This document shows, one piece after another, positions 58,301 to 64,000 of a stretch of 64,000 nucleotides of DNA. The stretch covers positions 47,422,743 to 47,486,742 of the forward strand of contig QVOM02000112.1 in the NCBI GenBank assembly GCA_003586115.2, given 5' to 3'. Made by a program: the position numbers and the translations under genes. The notes beneath the pieces are model-generated. The model did not search any database. It saw only the letters and a program-made list of their open reading frames with translations, and was not told where the DNA came from. Source of the stretch: Salvator merianae. Taxonomy: Eukaryota > Chordata > Lepidosauria > Squamata > Teiidae. Each line of letters starts with the position of its first letter. Positions within the stretch are counted from its first letter, which is position 1.

Positions 58301-58645
58301 GTCTGGTACCATTAGATCTCAAATTTCATAAAATCATGTTCTTATAAAACATTTTCATTTATGTACCATTAACAATATAACATAAAACACTCACATCATG
58401 CATCTTGCTAGCTTGCCCACTGACTTTGTCTCCAGGCCTAAGTCAGGTCACTCACTGAACAGCCCCTTGAGAGAGGGAATATGTGGTCAACCTGTGAAAA
58501 AGTGTTTCCCAGCCTACCTTTTGTGATTTTTCAGGTCAATAAGACCAGGCACTTGCGTGTAGATATTGGCTCATTAAATTGTCGCTTATGAGTGTAAGTC
58601 ATGGTGGGTTTCTGCATTTAATGTTAGAAGAATTTAAATAAGAAT
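58301..58645. other. Non-coding stretch next to the L1, no feature identified
   Basis: AT-rich DNA at the 5' side of the minus-strand L1. It could hold more of the L1, but no coding match was seen. Confidence 0.3.
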
Positions 58646-58649
58646 TTTT

Positions 58650-58975
58650 CTCCAATGGGGAAGGGAGGCACCTGCCTGTGCCATCAGCTGGATTAAAGTA
58701 CATGATTGGCTCAAAGTTTTATTTTGCTAGATTTGACTATTAATTATAGCTAAATTAAGGTATGTAACTGGTCCAGTCTAATGCAAGGAACCTACTGGTA
58801 TCAATTACTAGGCTGAGTTACATGAGTGGTCCAAGATATTTAAGGGAAGGGGTCCACCTGTAATTTTAGTGAGACTGATATATGTGACTGACACAAGATT
58901 ATAAGGAGGGGGACCGTTCAGTGACAAGAGCTAGGCAGGGGTACATGATTGGTTCAGGATTTAAGTCCTCAGGCA
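58650..58975. repeat. Degenerate tandem array, period about 61 bp
   Basis: Variants of tacatgattggctcaaag recur at 58,699, 58,761, 58,819, 58,881 and 58,942 (spacing 58-62 bp), preceded by variable ggggaccacctgt-like and ctaggctga-like segments. About five diverged units lie between the L1 and the CR1/L3-like LINE. Confidence 0.6.
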
Positions 58976-59049
58976 CTTTTCAAATAATATTGAGATACCC
59001 TCACTTTCACTGTTCTGCCAGAGTTTGCATTCCTTCCTGTTCTCCTCAT

Positions 59050-60667
59050 TAGTACAAGCCTTCCATTTTCACCAGGATCAGATGACATTTATCCAAGAGT
59101 TCTTAAAGAACTCAAATGTGAAATTGCTGAGCTTCTATATAATTTTTAATATAATTTTTAATATATAATTTTTCCCTAAGATCAGGCTCTGTGCCTGAAG
59201 ACTACAGGAAATTACAGACCAATCAGCTTAACATCAGTTCCAGGTAAAGTGATGGAAACCATAATTAAGGATAAAATTACTACTCACACAGAGGAGCAAG
59301 CATTGCTGAAAAAAATCAGCACAGCTTCTGGAAAAGTAAATCATACAAACATATTAGAATTCTCTAAGAGTGTTAATAAACATGTGAATAAAAGTGACCC
59401 AGTTGACATTCTCTATCTGGACTTTCAGAAGGGTTTTGTCGAAGTTGCTCATCAAAGGCTGCTGAATAAACTCATCAGTTATGGAATAAGAGGACAGATC
59501 CTGTCCTGGACTGGTAACTGGTAACTGGCTATTGGTAACTGGCTAAAGGACAGAAAACAGAAGTAATAAATAGTCAACTCTCCGAGTGCAAGGTTCAGTA
59601 CTAGGGCCCGTGCTTTTTAATTTATTCATAAGTGATCTAGCAGTAGGATACGTAATGAGTTAGCAAAGTTTGCTGATGACACTAAAGTGTTCAGGGTGGT
59701 AAAAACTGAAAGTGATTGTAAAGAGCTTCAGAGGGATCTCTTGACATTGAGTGAGTGGGCAACCAAGTGGCAAATGCACTTTGTGATGCACATTGGGGTA
59801 AAGAACCCCAGTTACACCCATAAAATGATGAGGACCAAGCTTTCTGTGACAGACCAAGAAAGGGATCTTGGGGTTCTGGTTGACAGCTCAATGAAGTTGT
59901 TGACCTAGTGTGCAGCAGCAGTGAAAAAAGCAAATTCAATGCTAGGACTAATTAGGAAGGGAATAGAAAACAGGTTGGCAAATGTCGTTGTGCCTCTTTA
60001 TAAATTTACAGTGAGACCACACTTGGAATATTGTATACAATTGTGGTCACCTCACCTCAGAAAGGATATTGTGAAACTGGAAAAAGTGCAGAAAAGGGCA
60101 ACCAGAATGATTAAGGCACTGGAACACTTTTCTTACAAAATCAGGCTGCAACTCCTTGGCCTCTTTAGCCTTGAAAGATGGCATTTAAGAGGGGATCTGA
60201 CTGAAGTATATAAAGTAATGCACAGTCTGGAAAAGGTGGATAGAGAAAAGTTATCTTCTGTATCGCATAACACTTAAGACCAAAGGGCAATCTATGAAGC
60301 TGTTGGATGAGAGAGTTAGGACAGACAAAGGGAAGTATCTTTTCACCCCGAGGGTCATCACTCTATGGAATTTACTACCGGAAGAGGTGGTGACAACAGT
60401 CAGCCTAGATAGCTTAAAGAAAGGGGTAGACAAATTTGTGGAGGACAGGTATATCAATGGCTACTATAATGGAGACTTAGATACCACCTCCAGATTGGAG
60501 AGACTGGCAGGATGCCTCTGAAAGTCATTTGCAGGGCGTTGGGAGCAGGTGAATGTTTTGCCTTTATATTTTGCTTGAGAATACCCAGTGGTGGACCACT
60601 GTGTGAAACAGGACGCTGGACTAGATGGGCCATGGCTTGATCCAGCAGGGCTCTTCTTATGTTCTTA
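59050..60667 (+). mobile_element. CR1/L3-like LINE, 5'-truncated, RT to 3' end
   Basis: The plus strand encodes YPRVLKELKCEIAELL (about 59,085-59,140), motif A YLDFQKGF (59,414-59,437), the catalytic motif FADD (59,669-59,680), and C-terminal LEKVQKRATRMI (60,077-60,112) with a following YKV segment. Frameshifts separate these pieces. It ends in gatccagcagggctcttctt and atgttctta without a poly(A) tail, as in CR1-group elements. The tail is the same family as those at 23.5-23.9 and 33.9-34.1 kb. Inactive. Confidence 0.93.
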
Positions 60668-62015
60668 ACTCAGTTGCTAATGGGGAAGGTATATCTGTGG
60701 AATAACTCATGCTATTTAAACTATTACAGCTAGGTAAGTGAACCATTTACAAATATTAATGATTAATACAAATGATTACTAGTATGCTTATTTAGACCAA
60801 TTTCAATTCATTTGGACTTACTCTGTTTTGGTTTGGGAATGGTATAGTGATCCACGCTTGCCATCCTTTCAACTGTGCAGAGTCCTTGGTTGTTTTCTGC
60901 CCCATTTAGATGCAACATTCAGGTGTTGTTTCTTGAGGCTGTGCAGATTGAGGCTCTGCTTGGGCTTCTGCTCCATCTGCTTGTTGAAAATAACTTTTTA
61001 AGTACTTCCAGAGCTGCTTCTAATACTTGCATGGTACCAGTAGTCATTGTAAGTGAATTGCACCACAGCAGGAAAAATCCATTTAGAACGGACTTTGATA
61101 TCATATGAGGCTTTTGTTAACACACATGCTTCTTTGCTTCAGGCACCAGGTCTTGCAATACCATCACCTTGCTGCCTCCCACTTGAAAAGTGGCCATGTT
61201 TCATAGGGTGTGTTCAGACAAGCTATTTTGGTCACCTTCTGGGTGAATGTGAGCCGAGGATGCCACATATTCTTTTCCAGAAGTCGCCCTCACACTTCTC
61301 CAAGGCTGGTTTCCGTCGCCTCTTCCCCTTTTGGATTTTAAACACTTTCGGAGTGACCTTTCCCTTTAGTTCACTTTCCTGCACAAGCAGAGGAGGGATT
61401 CTAGCAGAAGGGAGGTGGGGCTCCGCTGATGTCGCAGCTTCCCATTTGTTCAGTTGATTATTGTGCCAACCATGTAACCATCCAATCAAGAAGCTTCGTG
61501 TATCATCGTGTAGCCGGTCTTGAGCATAGGAGCTACATAGCTCTCAGCGCCATTTCAGTTATAATCTATTGTTACTTAATATTTGCGTATTTGGTGAAGG
61601 AAGTGGGGAGTGAGCAAGAAAGAAATCAGGTATTAGTAACCTTCCTTGAATGGATGCTATGCAGTTTATTCATTTCCGCCCAAGCCTCCCACCATCCATG
61701 CTTCTGGTATTCAAGAATTATTTAAAGCATATTGTACATCAAAAAGAGTAATAGAACAATAAAAATATAAAATGAGCAATTAAACCAGGATAAAATATCT
61801 ATTCAAGCAGGCAGTATGCGCTTAATTTTCCAAGTAATTTCTTGCAGCAGATTTGTGGTAATAAAAATTGGTCTTACAGGACATCTACACCTATAATTTT
61901 TTGCGCACTCAAGCCAGCTATGGTCTGCAGAGATCACATTAAAAGTTGATGATCTGTGGTCGTCTCATTCTATTCCTAGTACAGTCCGTATTTTTGCAGA
62001 ATGGGTTTTATCCAC
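60668..62015. other. Non-coding stretch, no gene seen
   Basis: AT-rich to neutral DNA. 61,205-61,500 (gggtgtgttcagacaagct and following GC-richer DNA) may be an old DNA-transposon fragment, but no second terminus was found. Frames at 61,053-61,457 and 61,429-61,725 have no domain. Confidence 0.35.
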
Positions 62016-62019
62016 TTGA

Positions 62020-62690
62020 AGTCCATTTTTCCCCATTTGTTCAGATTACCATTTGGTGTGAATGCTGGGCTTGGATTATCTGTGGCTGGAAGGGTTTGTT
62101 ACACAGAACTGTACACATGTAGCATGAATGTTAGGATCTGAACTGAACTGAGCCAGAGACCATTTTCTGCAATGGATCTTGCACTAAGGTCAGAGCCCCT
62201 TGGGTCCACTGACTGAATGCTATTAAGAAGATGTCTTTTGGCAGGATATTTTGTTAATAGTTGTTTATGCCACAAGACAACTTAATTCCATTAACTTGCA
62301 GCAGGAAGATACTTGTACAGTATCCCTTGCCTTGGGAAAAGCTGCAAGATTAAGATGCATTATGTGGGTACCCAAACTGAATAGTTGATTTAATTACTGC
62401 ATTTGTTTACCTGATGTGGAAAACCTGAATGTTTAGAAATCTTTTGTGTACCCCTGCTTCCTGCCAAACATCTGGCTGCACAACTGAGAAGTACAGTTTT
62501 CTGGGATATAAGAGCAAGTTCCCTCTTGCATTCATTGTCTTTGCTTCTCTTAAATTTCACTGCTATGTCCTGGTGTTATTTTTACCCTGAGGTCACCTTC
62601 TTCCTGACTACAAGATTGTCTTTGGCTTCCCCAAAATTCATCTCCACCTAGTGCACTCTTGTAGTTTCACCATCACCAGCCTGTCACATA
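62020..62690 (+). mobile_element. LTR-like dispersed repeat, copy at 62 kb
   Basis: Matches the 51-kb copy in order and orientation: catgtagcatgaatgttagg, atagttgtttatgccacaag with acaacttaattccattaact, tgggtacccaaactgaatag, tgatttaattactgcatttg and gatataagagcaagttccct. The TATA-like tataagagc is conserved in all three copies. Coding capacity is absent. Confidence 0.65.
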
Positions 62691-62700
62691 TTCACTTCCA

Positions 62701-62836
62701 GATCCAACAACAGCTGAACTTCATGTGCTTTGGTGTTTGCTTGTCCCCAAAGTGATCTCAGCAGAGCAGTTTGCCCCCAGCTTTCTGGAACCCAAGCAAA
62801 CACCAAGCACATGAAGTTCAGCTCCTGTTGGATGTG
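62701..62836. repeat. Inverted repeat, about 42-bp arms
   Basis: gatccaacaacagctgaact and tcatgtgctttggtgtttgc on the left (62,701-62,740) are complemented by caagcaaacaccaagcac and atgaagttcagctcctgttg on the right (62,793-62,830). The arm sequence is the same block (gctgaacttt, gggttccagag) found in the LTR-like family, so this looks like two family fragments in opposite orientation. Confidence 0.8.
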
Positions 62837-62856
62837 AAAGTAAAAGTGTGATGGAA

Positions 62857-62928
62857 ACAGGCTTATGGAAGGCAGCAGGGGGACAAGTTTAAGCCTTGTC
62901 CCTCTTCCACTGACTTCCATAAGCCTGT
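62857..62928. repeat. Second inverted repeat, 72 nt
   Basis: acaggcttatggaaggcagc and the following gggacaag pair with cttgtccctcttccactgac and ttccataagcctgt. The outermost 15 bp are perfect, then pairing is interrupted. It lies about 20 bp after the first inverted repeat. Could fold as a hairpin; origin unknown. Confidence 0.8.
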
Positions 62929-62940
62929 GTCTGTAAGTGT

Positions 62941-63450
62941 TGCTATCCTGTTAGCTTGTTTTTTTTAAAAAAATTAAGATAATTTTAAGATAAATATCAA
63001 TTTATCAATTAAGATAAATTAATACAGTTTAGATGTATTAAAAACAGAAAAAAGAACTAGAGAGACAGAACATAAAACAATAACAGAACTTCATACAAAT
63101 TCCATTTGGAATACCCTCCCAAACCCTCCCACCCACCTTTACTCTATATTATTAAATATCTATCCCGTGAAACTCTGCAGGTGAATTAAGATATATTCTT
63201 ATTGAGATGCTAATCTTATAAAAGAAGCTCTATCTGTGATGTTCAATCCCTGTATGGATTGTAGGACCCCCAAGAGAGGAGACCAAAGTTTGTATTCCCT
63301 TTTTAGTTTCCATTCCCTTTTTAGTTTCCATTGTTTCTTTCTGGACAGTGATACACTCCTTAATCATGATCTCCCATAGTATTTCATGCCATTTGTGTTC
63401 ATTTAGTCTTTGGACATACTTCCATTGTCAAGAGATCAGTAAATGAGCCC
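62941..63450. other. AT-rich stretch, no feature identified
   Basis: AT-rich with attaagataa-type low complexity near 62,965-63,020. Possibly an L1-type 3' fragment on the minus strand, but this is not established. Confidence 0.3.
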
Positions 63451-63759
63451 ATTAGCTTGTGTGAACATTTATGTCTATGTATCTTACTAGTTTTTGTTTT
63501 CCTCTTTGAAGATCACCCCAATCAAGAGAAGACTCTGGGAAAGGTATTATTCTTACTGGCCCTTGCTTTTGCCCCCTTTTCTTTAATTATTTTTTTCCTC
63601 ACTTCTCATTTACTTCACCCTCTCCCTCCTTTCTTTGCTTCTATTCTTCACTTTGATTTCTGTCTGACCTTAAGTCTGAGAAACCATGGGAACTTTTACT
63701 TTTTCTTTGTGTCTCTTTGCTGTTGTTACAGGAAAGCTCTTTCGCTTACTACACTTAAC

Positions 63760-63955
63760 TGTTTAATTATTTTGGGAATCCCACTCTTCAAGTTACTTTA
63801 CTGTTTGACAAATTCACCCAACTTTGAAATTGATTGCCATTTGACTAATTTGCCCAACTTTGAAACTTGACTACTATTGATGCTTGCTGTGTAATAAAGT
63901 TATTTTGTCTGTGCCTTCCAAATTTTAATAAAGCAAACTTTGTATCAAGATCAGT
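63760..63955 (+). mobile_element. Tail segment of the LTR-like family with a 36-bp duplication
   Basis: gtaataaagttattttgtct followed by ttttaataaagcaaac parallels 18,033-18,090 in the copy inside the L2 LINE; both carry two polyadenylation signals about 35 bases apart. Just upstream a 36-bp unit with caactttgaaa is present twice, starting at 63,807 and 63,843. The intervening DNA back to 62.94 kb is unassigned. Confidence 0.45.
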
Positions 63956-64000
63956 CAATTTATTTCCCCTTTCCTTGAAATTGGATCCAATCTATTATCA

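Noticed and set aside
61205..61500. DNA transposon starting at gggtgtgttcagac
   Set aside because: No complementary right end or target duplication could be identified.
63457..63870. 137-codon hydrophobic frame near the right end
   Set aside because: Made of T-rich low-complexity DNA and ends in the duplicated 36-bp units of an LTR-like tail.
1..64000. CRISPR arrays, bacterial operons or phage genes
   Set aside because: No regularly spaced identical repeats with unique spacers, and the gene density and repeats are those of a vertebrate nuclear genome.

Overview
The window looks like vertebrate nuclear DNA, most likely from a squamate reptile (lizard or snake). This is inferred from the interspersed repeats: decayed L2, CR1/L3-like and L1 LINEs, a tRNA-derived SINE family, a PIF/Harbinger-type non-autonomous transposon with a TTA target duplication, and several palindromic miniature elements. 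No species or locus could be recognised from the sequence alone.

I find no convincing protein-coding gene, rRNA, tRNA gene or CRISPR array. The longest open frames (up to about 247 codons) lie in GC-rich islands or low-complexity DNA and show no recognisable domain. The only recognisable coding sequence is broken transposable-element reverse transcriptase and endonuclease.

Layout. 0-15 kb has three CpG-rich blocks (about 1.5-2.6, 4.0-4.7 and 12.3-14.4 kb), a perfect 22-bp inverted repeat at 4.47-4.55 kb, homeodomain-site-rich unique blocks at 4.9-5.9 kb, and two related degraded repeats exactly 3,660 bp apart (6.1 and 9.8 kb). 15.8-18.9 kb is a decayed plus-strand L2 LINE interrupted by an LTR-like repeat. 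19-25 kb is AT-rich with a SINE and a CR1-type tail. 25.3-26.7 kb is a fourth CpG-rich block followed by a possible conserved element. 27-38 kb is mostly single-copy-looking, with a weak fifth CpG block at 32.8-33.3 kb and a strong candidate conserved block at 35.4-36.3 kb. 38.8-40.4 kb and 42.4-43.3 kb are the last two CpG-rich blocks, separated by a palindromic element and a SINE with a perfect 12-bp target duplication. 44-64 kb is repeat-dominated: the Harbinger-type element, palindromes, LTR-like copies, a minus-strand L1 with a SINE inside it, and a plus-strand CR1/L3-like LINE keeping an FADD catalytic motif.

Seven gene-less CpG-rich blocks interleaved with AT-rich, homeobox-motif-rich unique DNA is a pattern known around developmental transcription-factor genes. 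This suggests a regulatory flank or a very large intron of such a gene. That reading is inference and needs whole-genome alignment and transcript data.
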